A stretch of DNA of 37,827 bases from CAYNUJ01 sp964573255 (GCA_964573255.1 CAZNJB010000031.1:1-37827); one strand, 5' to 3'. Positions 1 through 7,973 are shown, counted from the stretch's first letter. Numbers and translations: made by a program. Notes: generated by a model from the sequence alone, not told the origin.

Positions 1-118
1 CACTTATATCACCTGAATAATCCGCGGTTGAAAATGAAAAATAAAATTTACCGCCAAACCAAATTAAAATGAATAAAATCAATACTGAAACGACTATTCT
101 AAAAATCCATTTTTTCAT
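1..118 (-). CDS. N-terminus of a membrane-anchored protein (partial)
   Basis: Only the first 39 codons are inside the window. The start ATG (116-118) is preceded by a good ribosome-binding site, GAGGAA. Residues about 4-22 form a single hydrophobic segment after a basic Lys-Lys start, so the protein is either secreted or anchored in the inner membrane with its body outside the cytoplasm. After the helix comes a short Ser/Tyr/Asp-rich stretch. Some penicillin-acylase-family proteins begin like this, but 39 residues are too few to assign a family. It is transcribed in the same direction as the upstream Gld-type operon but is separated from it by a terminator. Confidence 0.6.
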   Translation of the reverse strand, partial: MKKWIFRIVVSVLILFILIWFGGKFYFSFSTADYSGDIS

Positions 119-357
119 TGCTTCCTCAAAACATTTATGAATTCAAAAAAATTAAATTATTGAATTTTCTCTTTAAAAACATCATTGAACTTAGCTTTAA
201 GATAATTTGCTGTAATCCAATTTCAGGGCAAAAATCTGCACACTCATAAGTTAAAAGTATTCTTCAAGTTAAAAATTTTAGAGCAATACCGTAACAAATA
301 AAACAGTTAGCAAATTATAACAACTTAAAATTCGTAATAATACGAAGGATTATAGAC

Positions 358-385
358 TAAAAAGCCGGCATAAAGCCGGCTAAAA
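358..385 (-). terminator. Intrinsic terminator after the Gld-type operon
   Basis: A perfect 7-bp stem AGCCGGC/GCCGGCT (363-369 and 375-381) with a 5-nt loop is followed on the minus strand by a run of T. It lies about 20 bp beyond the stop codon of the DUF4340 gene. The A-rich left flank gives an A-stem-T arrangement, so it may also stop transcription from the other side. The following 119-357 interval is AT-rich and holds no gene. Confidence 0.8.
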
Positions 386-404
386 ATGGAGGTCTAATGA
401 GATG

Positions 405-1343
405 TTATTTTTTCTTTTTAAGGCCTTTGGGACTTGGGAAAACTCTATTTTTTAATTTCCCGATATTACCATCGAATAGTGTACCGGGATTCATAGAGGA
501 TTCAATTGCAAATACTTTCCCTTTTTCATAACCGTTGACCAATATTGTATCGGTCTCTGTTTCCACGGTTAATTTATACTTAGCCGCTCCCAAAGTATCC
601 AATGATACATCATCTAAATATTTAGTTCCGTTCAAACTGGTTAACTTACGGAGTGTACGAATAATTTCAATAGAATCCGCTTCCGCACCGAGAGCCAGCC
701 ACTTATCATTTACTTTATGCAATTCGTAAGAAGAATCTCCCGGAAATTCAACGGATACTTTATTCCATTTTTCGTAATCACCTTTTAAAATTGTAGGATC
801 TCGCCAGCTATCGACGCCTTGGTTAAAAGTCATTGACAAAAATCCTTCCACCTCATATACGTCTTTTTCATCTGCCAAGCGAACGAAAGTATTCATTGTT
901 CTCGGTTGATGGAAGGCTAGTTTACCGATCACTAAATCGAGTTCAAGGTCGTCATCTTCAAATACTTTTACGCGAGTAGCATTATCCTCAACCTCGTATT
1001 GCGCCCATTTCTTTTCGCTGCGTGCAGCAACACGTTTAGGTTTAATTTGCAGCAATTGATTAAACATATTTTTTATTTTACTTGCAGGAACGTTATCCAC
1101 TTTACCGCTGTCGAATTCCACAAACCAGTTCATATCCTCGCGATAAAGTTTTATTTCCTTACCGTTTAAAGACTTTGGCGCAATAATAACCGATGTAACT
1201 TCAGAAGTATCAATATCTACTATTTCTTTCTTAAAAGTGCGTTCGTTCTTGCCCAAATCGGTTAAATAGATTATACCAGCAACAACCAATAAGGCAACAA
1301 ACAAATAAGTCAAATAATTACTATTCGATTTTTTACTAGACAT
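405..1343 (-). CDS. DUF4340 domain-containing membrane-anchored protein
   Basis: This 312-residue protein has one membrane helix at residues 11-27 after a Lys/Ser-rich N-terminus, then a periplasmic body of repeated beta-rich segments typical of DUF4340, and ends in a Lys-rich tail. DUF4340 proteins are commonly the last gene of GldA/GldF/GldG-type ABC transporter operons and are thought to act as the extracytoplasmic partner; their biochemical role is unknown. Its start codon overlaps the end of the GldG-like gene by 8 bp, which implies translational coupling. A clear terminator follows. Family assignment rests on overall pattern and context, not on a catalytic motif. Confidence 0.8.
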   Translation of the reverse strand: MSSKKSNSNYLTYLFVALLVVAGIIYLTDLGKNERTFKKEIVDIDTSEVTSVIIAPKSLNGKEIKLYREDMNWFVEFDSGKVDNVPASKIKNMFNQLLQIKPKRVAARSEKKWAQYEVEDNATRVKVFEDDDLELDLVIGKLAFHQPRTMNTFVRLADEKDVYEVEGFLSMTFNQGVDSWRDPTILKGDYEKWNKVSVEFPGDSSYELHKVNDKWLALGAEADSIEIIRTLRKLTSLNGTKYLDDVSLDTLGAAKYKLTVETETDTILVNGYEKGKVFAIESSMNPGTLFDGNIGKLKNRVFPSPKGLKKKK

Positions 1344-2859
1344 AATCTACCGCTTGAATTTGTTTGCGAATTTTTCTCTTTGTTTGAAAACGAATTATTC
1401 CGTAAATAATAATCATTAAAATCGGGAGTAAGAAATTAACATATTTTATAACAGCTTTCGTTCCGTCTTCCAAATTCACATCTAACGGTCTGGATGAGAC
1501 ACCTTTGGTTCTCAAAGCAATCAAACCGGTATCGTCACTCAACCAATCGACAGCATTTACCATTAGGCTCACATTATCCGCTTGAAGCTGCTGAGCTTGA
1601 TTTCCCTCGCCGTTTGTAGCAAAATCGCCGTCGCCGAAAACAACCATACGGCTTTCATTATCCCCGGCTAATTTACCTTCCAATGCAACTGCAACGGTTA
1701 AAGAAGGATTCAGGAAATCGCTCGGACGCCATTGACGCATTACATCGAAGAATAACGGCGGAGTTTTAACGCCCGATTTCTCTGATGTTTTCGCCAGCCT
1801 GTAAACTTTTATAGTTGTATCCTTAGGTTCAACTTTAACCGCACTTACGAAAGGCATCACTACCGCTTCAAGTCCTTCTGTGATAGGATGCTTTGCAAAA
1901 GTACTTATTACGGGAATATAAGGGAAACTTACAGGTGTGTTCATCACAAATATTCCCTGCTGCTGACGAACCATCACATTGGAACATTTGGTATCAACAA
2001 TAAAATTCTTTTCGACCGTAATTCCGTATTTTTTAAACCAATCAAAGAAATTCGTTTTAACTTCGGAGCCTTTCGAAGTTTGAAAATCACCTTCAACCCT
2101 ATTCAATGCGGCTAAAATTTTTCCGCCACGTTTAACAAATTCATCCAAATAATTTAAGTCGCGTTCACTTACGGAATCTTTCGGTGCGATAATCATAAGA
2201 GTCGAAATATCTTCCGGCACTCCCGAAGTATCGGTAAAGTTGACTTCTTCCACTTCGTACATAACTTCGAGTAATTTATTCATTTGCTGCATAGCAGAAA
2301 GAGAAGTTTCCCCGTGTCCCTGCAGCAATCCGACCTTCGGTTTCTCGCTGACGGTTAATTTTTTAATTGCCGATGAAAGTGCATATTCCATTGCAGCGCC
2401 GGGCTGAATAAAAGGAATCGGTTCTGTTTTATCTCCAAATTTTAGAACCGCACCCAAATAAGCGCGCTGCTGTTTCATCTGGTCTTTTTCCCGAACGTTA
2501 ATCATTATCGGCTGAATGCCGTTCTGTTGAGCTTCCATTTCAATTTTCTGATCTTCGTTCGGATTGATAAATTCGTAAACCACTTGTCCGTCGGAGTAGT
2601 TATCGTATTCAACCAAAAGGTCTTTAAAATCTCTCCTAACCCTTTCTATATCCGGCGGAAGGTCTTCGGAAAAATACGCCGTAACCGTTACGGGTTCATC
2701 CAATTCCGAAAGAATATTAATAGTAGCGTCGCTTAAGCTATAACGCTGGTCCGCCGTAAAATCCAATCTTACGAACAAACGGTCGGAGATTATATTTACT
2801 AAAACTATTATCCCTAAAACTAACAGTATCGTTTTCTGAATTTTCTTTCTTGTCAACAT
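1336..2859 (-). CDS. gldG: GldG-family ABC transporter auxiliary protein
   Basis: The 507-residue protein has an N-terminal membrane helix (about 10-27), a large extracytoplasmic region of the ABC_transp_aux/GldG type with the characteristic segment on glutamine-rich linker and late GDGDFATN-like motif (near residue 410), and a C-terminal helix (about 474-492) followed by basic residues. In gliding Bacteroidota GldG pairs with the permease GldF and the ATPase GldA. Related IftT/GldG proteins occur in many non-gliding bacteria, so this gene does not prove gliding. It starts 9 bp after the permease stop codon and overlaps the DUF4340 gene, so all four are one operon. Confidence 0.87.
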   Translation of the reverse strand: MLTRKKIQKTILLVLGIIVLVNIISDRLFVRLDFTADQRYSLSDATINILSELDEPVTVTAYFSEDLPPDIERVRRDFKDLLVEYDNYSDGQVVYEFINPNEDQKIEMEAQQNGIQPIMINVREKDQMKQQRAYLGAVLKFGDKTEPIPFIQPGAAMEYALSSAIKKLTVSEKPKVGLLQGHGETSLSAMQQMNKLLEVMYEVEEVNFTDTSGVPEDISTLMIIAPKDSVSERDLNYLDEFVKRGGKILAALNRVEGDFQTSKGSEVKTNFFDWFKKYGITVEKNFIVDTKCSNVMVRQQQGIFVMNTPVSFPYIPVISTFAKHPITEGLEAVVMPFVSAVKVEPKDTTIKVYRLAKTSEKSGVKTPPLFFDVMRQWRPSDFLNPSLTVAVALEGKLAGDNESRMVVFGDGDFATNGEGNQAQQLQADNVSLMVNAVDWLSDDTGLIALRTKGVSSRPLDVNLEDGTKAVIKYVNFLLPILMIIIYGIIRFQTKRKIRKQIQAVDYV

Positions 2860-2868
2860 GGCTATTCT

Positions 2869-3594
2869 TTACTCTACTATATTTCTTTTTGAAAGTGAAA
2901 TTTGAGCTAAAATTAGACCTAAGAAACAAAGAGATGCAAAATAGATAAGGTCTTTGGAATCTACCACGCCTCGCGAAATGGATTCGTAGTGAGTTGAAAT
3001 ACTAAGATAGCTAAACAATTCGCCTAACGTTCCGGTAAAATTTGATGCTAGCACATCAAAAATAATCAGAAAGAATACACCTATGAACAAAGAGGTGAGA
3101 AACGAAACAATCTGATTATTTGTAATAGAACTGGCAAATAGTCCTATGCTTATATAAGCGGCACTAATCAATATCGTTCCGAAATAACCGCTCCACACCG
3201 CGCCGTGGTCTATTGGACCCAAAGCCCAAACAGTTATGTAATAAGGCAAAGTAAGAGCCAGGGCAATAACAATTAAAAATAATGCAGCCAAAAATTTACC
3301 CAATACCACTTGCCAATCGGTAACCGATTTGGTTAAAAGCAATTCTATTGTACCGCTTCTTTTTTCCTCGGCTATCATTTTCATAGTAATTGCCGGTATA
3401 AAAAAGAAAAGCGTCCAATAAGCAACAGAAAAGAAAGGCTGCAAGGTTGCTTGACCGATAAAGAAAATATCGGAACCGAAAAGCCAGGTAAAAAATCCGC
3501 TTAATCCCAAAAACACCGAGAGTAATATATAAGCGGCTAAGGAATCGAAAAATGTGTTCAATTCTTTTCGTGCAATAACTAATACTGGTTTCAT
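2869..3594 (-). CDS. gldF: GldF-like ABC-2 type permease
   Basis: The 241-residue protein is almost entirely hydrophobic with about six membrane helices, matching ABC-2 permeases of the GldF/NosY type. A conserved cytoplasmic stretch after the second helix (MKMIAEEKRSGTIELLLTKS, residues about 71-90) is the typical ABC-2 coupling segment. It would form the membrane channel of the exporter driven by the ATPase encoded 7 bp upstream. The substrate cannot be told from sequence; in gliding bacteria the system is linked to GldJ/GldK-type motility machinery. Confidence 0.88.
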   Translation of the reverse strand: MKPVLVIARKELNTFFDSLAAYILLSVFLGLSGFFTWLFGSDIFFIGQATLQPFFSVAYWTLFFFIPAITMKMIAEEKRSGTIELLLTKSVTDWQVVLGKFLAALFLIVIALALTLPYYITVWALGPIDHGAVWSGYFGTILISAAYISIGLFASSITNNQIVSFLTSLFIGVFFLIIFDVLASNFTGTLGELFSYLSISTHYESISRGVVDSKDLIYFASLCFLGLILAQISLSKRNIVE

Positions 3595-3601
3595 CGCTCA
3601 A

Positions 3602-4534
3602 CTAATTTGTTGTTAAATCTCTGAATATATCTTCTAATTTTGTTTCGATAGGAGTGAGTTCGTTAAGTACCCACTTTTTATCAACGCAAAGTTCAAAAAT
3701 TGCTTTGCGCGATGATTGATTTTCTTTGCTGTTGACGATAAAACTAAATTTACCGTCATCTGCAGGATCGACCATTGCAACGGTATCCAATTGCTGCAAT
3801 GCGGAAATAACTTCGTCTTTATTTTCCGCTTCGGCAATTTCTATTTTAAGCACTTCGCTGCCTTGAGCCTGTTTGCGAAGCATGTCCGAAGTACCGTCGG
3901 CAACAATCTTTCCTTTGTTAATGATAAGAATTCTATCGCAAGTAGCTTCCACTTCGGGAAGGATGTGAGTACTCAAAATAACCGTTTTTTCTCTTCCTAA
4001 TTCACGAATAAGTTTTCGTATTTCCACAATCTGGTTCGGATCTAAACCGGTAGTCGGTTCGTCGAGTATTAAAATTTCCGGATCGTGAATCATAGCTTGA
4101 GCCAAACCGACACGCTGTTTATATCCTTTCGAAAGCTCACCTATCTTTTTATGCTTTTCGTCGTTTAATCCGCATACCTTTACCATTTCGGCAATTCTCT
4201 TTTGGATATTCTCTTCTGGAACGCCTTGCAAGCGCGCAACAAAATCGAGATAATCCAAAACGTACATATCGTAATAAAGAGGATTGCTTTCAGGCAGGTA
4301 CCCAATTTTCTTTTTAACGGATTCGGGGTCTTCCAAAACGGAAATTCCGTTTACCTTTACATCCCCGTCCGAAGGCGCCATAAAGCAGGTGATAATTTTC
4401 ATTGTGGTGGTTTTACCGGCTCCGTTGGGACCCAAGAACCCTAATATTTCGCCGGTTTTTACTTCGAAAGAGATATTGTCTACAGCCCTTTGAGTACCAT
4501 ACTTTTTGGTGATGTTTTCAACAACTATACTCAT
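3602..4534 (-). CDS. gldA: ABC transporter ATP-binding protein, GldA-like
   Basis: This 310-residue ATPase shows Walker A GPNGAGKTT (residues 35-43), the ABC signature LSKGY (134-138) and Walker B LILDEP (155-160), followed by the D-loop and the STH switch histidine. The C-terminal 90 residues form the accessory domain common to ABC-2/GldA-type ATPases. It powers the permease and GldG-like protein encoded immediately downstream. A promoter fitting the Bacteroidota consensus lies just upstream, giving an mRNA leader of about 25 nt. Gene name is by operon context and length; other ABC-2 exporters look alike. Confidence 0.9.
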   Translation of the reverse strand: MSIVVENITKKYGTQRAVDNISFEVKTGEILGFLGPNGAGKTTTMKIITCFMAPSDGDVKVNGISVLEDPESVKKKIGYLPESNPLYYDMYVLDYLDFVARLQGVPEENIQKRIAEMVKVCGLNDEKHKKIGELSKGYKQRVGLAQAMIHDPEILILDEPTTGLDPNQIVEIRKLIRELGREKTVILSTHILPEVEATCDRILIINKGKIVADGTSDMLRKQAQGSEVLKIEIAEAENKDEVISALQQLDTVAMVDPADDGKFSFIVNSKENQSSRKAIFELCVDKKWVLNELTPIETKLEDIFRDLTTN

Positions 4535-4562
4535 ATCTACATATTCCGTTTTTTGAACTGGG

Positions 4563-4594
4563 CAAAATTATTTTTTCAAATTCAATTTTTCAAA
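4563..4594 (-). promoter_or_regulatory. Bacteroidota-type promoter of the Gld-type operon
   Basis: On the minus strand a TTTG box (4591-4594) is followed after exactly 20 bp by TAATTTTG (4563-4570), a full match to TTTG-N19/21-TAnnTTTG. The ATPase start codon is about 25 nt downstream of the expected start of transcription. Confidence 0.6.
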
Positions 4595-4653
4595 TCGAGT
4601 AAAATTGGAGAACAAGGGAATTGTACAATCAAAAAAAATTTAAGGTTCCAAAT

Positions 4654-5346
4654 TTATGACCTTTTTTTTGTTTTTATTCCCTCCTCGGTTGCGGCAATTA
4701 AAGTATCGCAGAGATTGAGGAACAATCCATGCTCAACTATACCGGCACGCCCTTCCAATTTAGCGGCTAATTCCGCTGCGTTTTCAATCACTCCAAAATT
4801 AGTATCGAGTATCACATTTCCTTCGTCGGTAATAAATAATTCGCCATTTTCTTTTTTTCTAAGAACTGGATTTCCGCCTATTGATTTCAAATAGTTTTTC
4901 TCCGACTCAACCGCAAATTGAATAACCTCTATTGGTACAGCCCATTTCTCACCCAAGTTTTTGGAAAACTTAGATTCGTCCACGATAATGATTTCAATTT
5001 TGCTCGCTTGCGCTACTATTTTTTCTCTTAAAAGAGCACCGCCTCCACCCTTAATTAAGTTAAGATTTTCGTCAACTTCATCGGCTCCATCTATCGTCAA
5101 ATCGATTACCGGATTTTCCGTTAAAGAACTCAGCGGTATTCCGAGGGAAGATGCCAATTTGGATGTAGCTTCTGATGTGGGAACACCAACAATATTTTTT
5201 AATTCGCCCGATTTTAACTTCGCGCCTATTTCTTCTACTGCAAACTTTGTGGTACTTCCTGTGCCAAGTCCAACAACCATACCGCTTTCAATAAATTCAA
5301 CCGCTTTAATCGCGGCAAGCCTCTTCAATTGGTTTATATCACTCAT
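4654..5346 (-). CDS. rpiA: Ribose-5-phosphate isomerase A
   Basis: The 230-residue enzyme interconverts ribose 5-phosphate and ribulose 5-phosphate in the non-oxidative pentose phosphate pathway. Conserved RpiA signatures are present: GLGTGSTT (residues 26-33), DGADEVD (86-92) and KGGGGALLREK (99-109), which hold the phosphate-binding and catalytic Asp, Glu and Lys residues. Length is typical of the family. The start is supported by AGGA seven bases upstream. It stands alone between the Gld-type operon and the cassette-like block, on the same strand as both, and has its own likely promoter. Confidence 0.97.
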   Translation of the reverse strand: MSDINQLKRLAAIKAVEFIESGMVVGLGTGSTTKFAVEEIGAKLKSGELKNIVGVPTSEATSKLASSLGIPLSSLTENPVIDLTIDGADEVDENLNLIKGGGGALLREKIVAQASKIEIIIVDESKFSKNLGEKWAVPIEVIQFAVESEKNYLKSIGGNPVLRKKENGELFITDEGNVILDTNFGVIENAAELAAKLEGRAGIVEHGLFLNLCDTLIAATEEGIKTKKRS

Positions 5347-5373
5347 TGTCCTAAATAATTTATTAACAATTGC

Positions 5374-5405
5374 GAAAATTAAAGCAGAAGTTCCGAAGTA
5401 GCAAA
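5374..5405 (-). promoter_or_regulatory. Bacteroidota-type promoter of rpiA
   Basis: On the minus strand TTTG (5402-5405) is followed after 20 bp by TAATTTTC (5374-5381), one base off TAnnTTTG. The predicted leader to the rpiA start codon is about 25 nt, the same as for the Gld-type operon. Confidence 0.5.
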
Positions 5406-5555
5406 TTACCTGAATATGATTAGTTTGAGATGGCTTGATTGGAAACGACGGGGATGGTAAGCTTACTGACCAGACCTGCCTGTCATTTTGGTTGGAAAAG
5501 TTAAAAGGTCATGCGAATTAACTGGCAAACATTTCGTTTAAAGGTTTCAACATTC

Positions 5556-5732
5556 TTATTCAATCTTTTCTCTTTGAGTTGATCTAATTTTTTTATAAAC
5601 AGCAGGAAATGATATTATCAATAGTAACAAAACGAAATATTTCTCAGATGGATTAAAAAAGGAAGATAAAATTAATATAAATAACGCTACAAAATAAAGT
5701 CCCAAAAAAATTATGTTTTTGTTTTTCTTCAT
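5556..5732 (-). CDS. Small two-helix membrane protein (58 aa)
   Basis: The protein of 58 residues begins MKKNKN, has two hydrophobic helices (about 7-24 and 32-46) and a basic C-terminal tail, so it is a small inner-membrane protein. I chose the ATG at 5730-5732 because GGGAG lies nine bases upstream; a longer reading frame to 5855 would run through the attC-like repeat and lacks a ribosome site. It resembles the small membrane proteins often found as integron cassettes. No function can be assigned. No clear recombination site was found on its downstream side. Confidence 0.55.
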   Translation of the reverse strand: MKKNKNIIFLGLYFVALFILILSSFFNPSEKYFVLLLLIISFPAVYKKIRSTQREKIE

Positions 5733-5761
5733 ATCTTTGTGCTCCCAATTATTAATAATCA

Positions 5762-5869
5762 GTATAACGCTCCGCTTCACGCACGGCGGTTTGTCAATGC
5801 ACCACGTAGCATTCGCAAAAGAAACAACTTTGGTAAATACACCTATCGTTAGCAAGCAGTTGTTAAGCC
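5762..5869 (-). other. attC-like recombination site (108 bp)
   Basis: Read on the gene-sense (minus) strand it opens with GCTTAAC, an exact match to the integron consensus RYYYAAC, then AACT, then GCTTGC. It closes with GAAGC, GGAGC and GTTATAC. The arms GCTT/AAGC and TAAC/GTTA pair, with one extra G in the left inner arm. The long central part, about 75 nt, can fold on itself, as in long attC sites. It sits directly upstream of the 58-aa gene. Confidence 0.5.
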
Positions 5870-6090
5870 AAAACTAACACATTTACCAACCTTTAGTAAA
5901 CAAAAGTCACCGCTCTCATCAAACCACAACCTCCTCTTCAACTTTCAATTAAAAGCCGACAAAGACAACTTTCTGTTCGTCAGCAATCGCTTGAATGGGG
6001 CACAGTTGGCATCTATATCCTTACTTCCATTATCGGGAATAGAACTTCGTTATTAATTGTGGTCTTCACGTATTTGAATCCTGTTTCCAG

Positions 6091-6204
6091 TTACAGGGGT
6101 CTTTTCGGTTGCTTATCTAACTTCTCTTTTAACTTTTGTTCCTGTTTCTTTTTCTTCTGTTTCTGACTCTTGTTCTTATCCTTCCTGCCGCCTTTGTCTC
6201 CCAT
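6091..6204 (-). CDS. Lys-rich 37-aa protein (MGDKGG family)
   Basis: This short gene has a very strong ribosome site, AAGGAG, seven bases before the ATG at 6202-6204. The 37-residue product starts MGDKGGRKDKNK and is about 40 percent lysine with many Gln and Glu and no hydrophobic core, ending KQPKRPL and a TAA stop. Very similar tiny Lys-rich proteins starting MGDKGG are, to my knowledge, recurrent orphan genes in many Gram-negative bacteria; their role is unknown, perhaps nucleic-acid binding. It is the only convincing gene in the 5870-6333 segment and would be the passenger of one cassette. About 220 bp between its stop and the next attC-like site hold nothing else recognisable. Confidence 0.65.
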   Translation of the reverse strand: MGDKGGRKDKNKSQKQKKKKQEQKLKEKLDKQPKRPL

Positions 6205-6333
6205 TGTATAGCTCCTTTTTTATTATCAATTATCTTCTCGCCGCAAAGGGCGATACTTCGAAAGTTATGGTTTTTCGTATCTTCATTGTCCTTTCGGTCA
6301 ACTATGCCTAAGCGCTATAATAATGTTTTATAA

Positions 6334-6409
6334 TGTATAACATCCGACTTCACCGGCTGGAGGAGCGGCTTTGCCGCGAATACGGGCTGGTGTAAGGAGT
6401 TGTTATACA
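6334..6409 (-). other. attC-like recombination site (76 bp), best in the array
   Basis: The outer ends are a perfect 9-bp inverted repeat, TGTATAACA and TGTTATACA. Inside, on the minus strand: spacer AACTC, left arm CTTACACC, middle of 34 nt with a GCGGC/GCCGC tip hairpin, right arm GGTGAAG, spacer TCGGAT. The left arm has one unpaired A relative to the right arm, and the spacers are 5 and 6 nt. This matches the attC architecture point for point and in the orientation expected from the genes. The stop codon of the 184-aa gene lies within the first outer arm. Confidence 0.65.
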
Positions 6410-6957
6410 GTATTTTTAAATTTTTCAACACATGAATTAACCTGTGTTTTTAAAAAACCAAAATAATCATTGCATAATTCTTGGATTGCTTCTCTAGATA
6501 GTCTAGATTCATCTTTGTCCAATTTAACAACACCTTTAATCTTATAATCCTCTTTATCCAACAAGACATCATCCTTTTCATCTTCAGGTGATATTGTTAT
6601 TTCAACTTCTTGCCCTTCAATTTTTTTTAACATTTTATCAATAGTTGGATAATACTCTTCACCAGGAATTAGACAATCCATAAAATAAAAATCCGTCTTA
6701 ATTCCCGTCTTCTTAGTGCTTAAAATTCTTAATTCATTTATCTTTTTTAACAAATTAGATTCTTTTTTGGATAATTTACATGATTTAAACCAATTTTCCC
6801 AACCAGCTATATTATTAAATTCGTGACGCATTATCCAGGTGGTACTTCTTGCCGCATTTAAGTATGCACTAAGGATATAGTCAAAATAAGGATAATTTGG
6901 ATTTAGCTGATCAAGAAAATATTTAGCTTCATTTAATTTTCTTTCAGTGTTTGTCAT
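6403..6957 (-). CDS. Hypothetical protein, mostly helical (184 aa)
   Basis: I do not recognise this 184-residue soluble protein with certainty. The N-terminal 75 residues look all-helical, with the pattern AKYFLDQL, then YILSAYLNAARSTTWIMRHEF, then WENWF, resembling a group of HEPN-like helical proteins with an SAFLSAARS-type segment. The expected RN-x4-H ribonuclease motif is not intact: the matching place reads LRILSTKK. The C-terminal half is acidic and beta-like. Its TAA stop forms part of the attC-like outer arm. Codon use is strongly AT-biased, as in the other cassette-like genes. A toxin, immunity or phage-defence link is only a guess. Confidence 0.6.
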   Translation of the reverse strand: MTNTERKLNEAKYFLDQLNPNYPYFDYILSAYLNAARSTTWIMRHEFNNIAGWENWFKSCKLSKKESNLLKKINELRILSTKKTGIKTDFYFMDCLIPGEEYYPTIDKMLKKIEGQEVEITISPEDEKDDVLLDKEDYKIKGVVKLDKDESRLSREAIQELCNDYFGFLKTQVNSCVEKFKNTV

Positions 6958-6989
6958 TTTATTTTTATGTATAAAGGTTTTGCAAATAA

Positions 6990-7017
6990 CTTGTACGCCC
7001 CGAAGTGCGATGACAAG
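6990..7017. repeat. Stem-loop next to the 184-aa gene start
   Basis: CTTGT (6990-6994) pairs with ACAAG (7013-7017), and inside it CGC (6996-6998) with GCG (7007-7009). A GTTAGC motif on the minus strand lies just outside (7016-7021). It may be the end of a decayed attC site or a 5' leader hairpin of the 184-aa gene. The rest of 7018-7150 shows no gene. Confidence 0.35.
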
Positions 7018-7151
7018 CTAACAACGAATATTTATTTAATAAAGCCGTTCTTAAATTTCCTTTAGATAAATACGGCGAGCAAATTCACATTACACAATTC
7101 CCAATCTAACAGAAAAACCAAGTGTATCGACAAAACATAAAACTACTACAA

Positions 7152-7193
7152 AACCCGCACGAGTAAGGCGGTCAAGTTTATTTGTGGGTTATA
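7152..7193 (-). other. Weak attC-like inverted repeat after the 232-aa gene
   Basis: Immediately after the stop codon the minus strand reads TATAACCCAC, and about 30 nt on GTGCGGGTT, which pairs with it apart from a one- or two-base bulge. The TATAAC start matches the other sites of the array, but a proper right outer arm is not clear. Confidence 0.3.
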
Positions 7194-7199
7194 TTGTAT

Positions 7200-7898
7200 T
7201 TAATATTTATATTTTTCTAAATATAATTTAGTGCCAACTACATTTATAGTATAATCTGGAACAAGAGGTGATACTAAATATTTGTCAAGTAAGTATTTCT
7301 TATTTTTTAAAATATATTCTGAAGTATCAATAACACTTTGTTCAAAATATTTTCTGAATAAATATAAGCGATCAAATTTTGTTTTTTTGGTTATTAAAAT
7401 TATTGAAGTGTCATTTATAAATTTTAATTTAAGATCAACAATATTTTCATCCCAAGGTTCAACTTCCTTCTTAGACCAAACATATTCTTTGTAATTAAAA
7501 TTTAATGTATCTTTTATAGAATCTGAGCTATAAAAATCATTCTTGGATAAGTAAGGTTGTATCTTTGATTTTCTATAATGGTCATTAAATATATAAAGTA
7601 TGGTTGGAACCAAAATTATAATTGTAGTTATTTTTAATAATTCAAATCTAAAATTGAATATTTTTTTCACAAAGAAAACTGCAAAATAGGTAATATTAAA
7701 TACTAAATAAACAACTACAGATAATAATAATAGACTTGATAGTTGCTCAAAAGTAGAAAATGAATTAACAACAATTTTAGATAAATTATCATCGGAATAT
7801 ATAGTCTTTAAATGAATTAAAATCACAAATGTGATAATGAACGATATTATGTATTTTATTATTTCTTTCTTTATAATTTTCATTCCATATAAAAACAA
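7200..7898 (-). CDS. Hypothetical membrane protein (232 aa)
   Basis: The protein has three predicted membrane helices (about 10-27, 53-75 and 86-105 from the first Met) and then a 120-residue, Lys/Tyr-rich domain that would lie on one side of the membrane. Met6 (7881-7883) is a possible alternative start with GGA just upstream. I recognise no family or catalytic motif. It is AT-rich even by the standard of this window and begins only 10-25 bp beyond an attC-like site, as expected for a cassette gene. Its expression probably depends on an outside promoter. Confidence 0.6.
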   Translation of the reverse strand: MFLYGMKIIKKEIIKYIISFIITFVILIHLKTIYSDDNLSKIVVNSFSTFEQLSSLLLLSVVVYLVFNITYFAVFFVKKIFNFRFELLKITTIIILVPTILYIFNDHYRKSKIQPYLSKNDFYSSDSIKDTLNFNYKEYVWSKKEVEPWDENIVDLKLKFINDTSIILITKKTKFDRLYLFRKYFEQSVIDTSEYILKNKKYLLDKYLVSPLVPDYTINVVGTKLYLEKYKY

Positions 7899-7907
7899 AG
7901 ATCAGCT

Positions 7908-7968
7908 GCCAACAAAACGCCATTCAAAACGCCGGCGGATTGTCGGTCCGCTGGAGCAATTTGTTATA
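7908..7968 (-). other. attC-like recombination site with internal duplication
   Basis: On the minus strand TATAACAAATTGCT is followed by CCAGCGGA, a 7-nt loop and TCCGCCGG (one mismatch to the left arm), then a spacer and TTTTGTTGGC. AACAAA pairs with TTTGTT. The right spacer holds a 9-bp direct repeat, GGCGTTTTG twice at a 12-bp step, making it longer than the left one; removing one copy restores a symmetric site. It begins 5 bp after the stop codon of the PH-domain gene. Confidence 0.5.
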
Positions 7969-7973
7969 AAGCA

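Noticed and set aside
4640..4665. AAGGT/ACCTT repeat after rpiA as a terminator
   Set aside because: Only five base pairs with a 13-nt loop, too weak to call.
5733..5855. N-terminal extension of the 58-aa gene
   Set aside because: It would translate the attC-like repeat; the ATG at 5730-5732 has a proper ribosome site.
6136..6333. Plus-strand 65-codon frame
   Set aside because: It is the antisense of the Lys-rich gene; the Leu/Phe-rich composition is a reflection of AAG/AAA codons.
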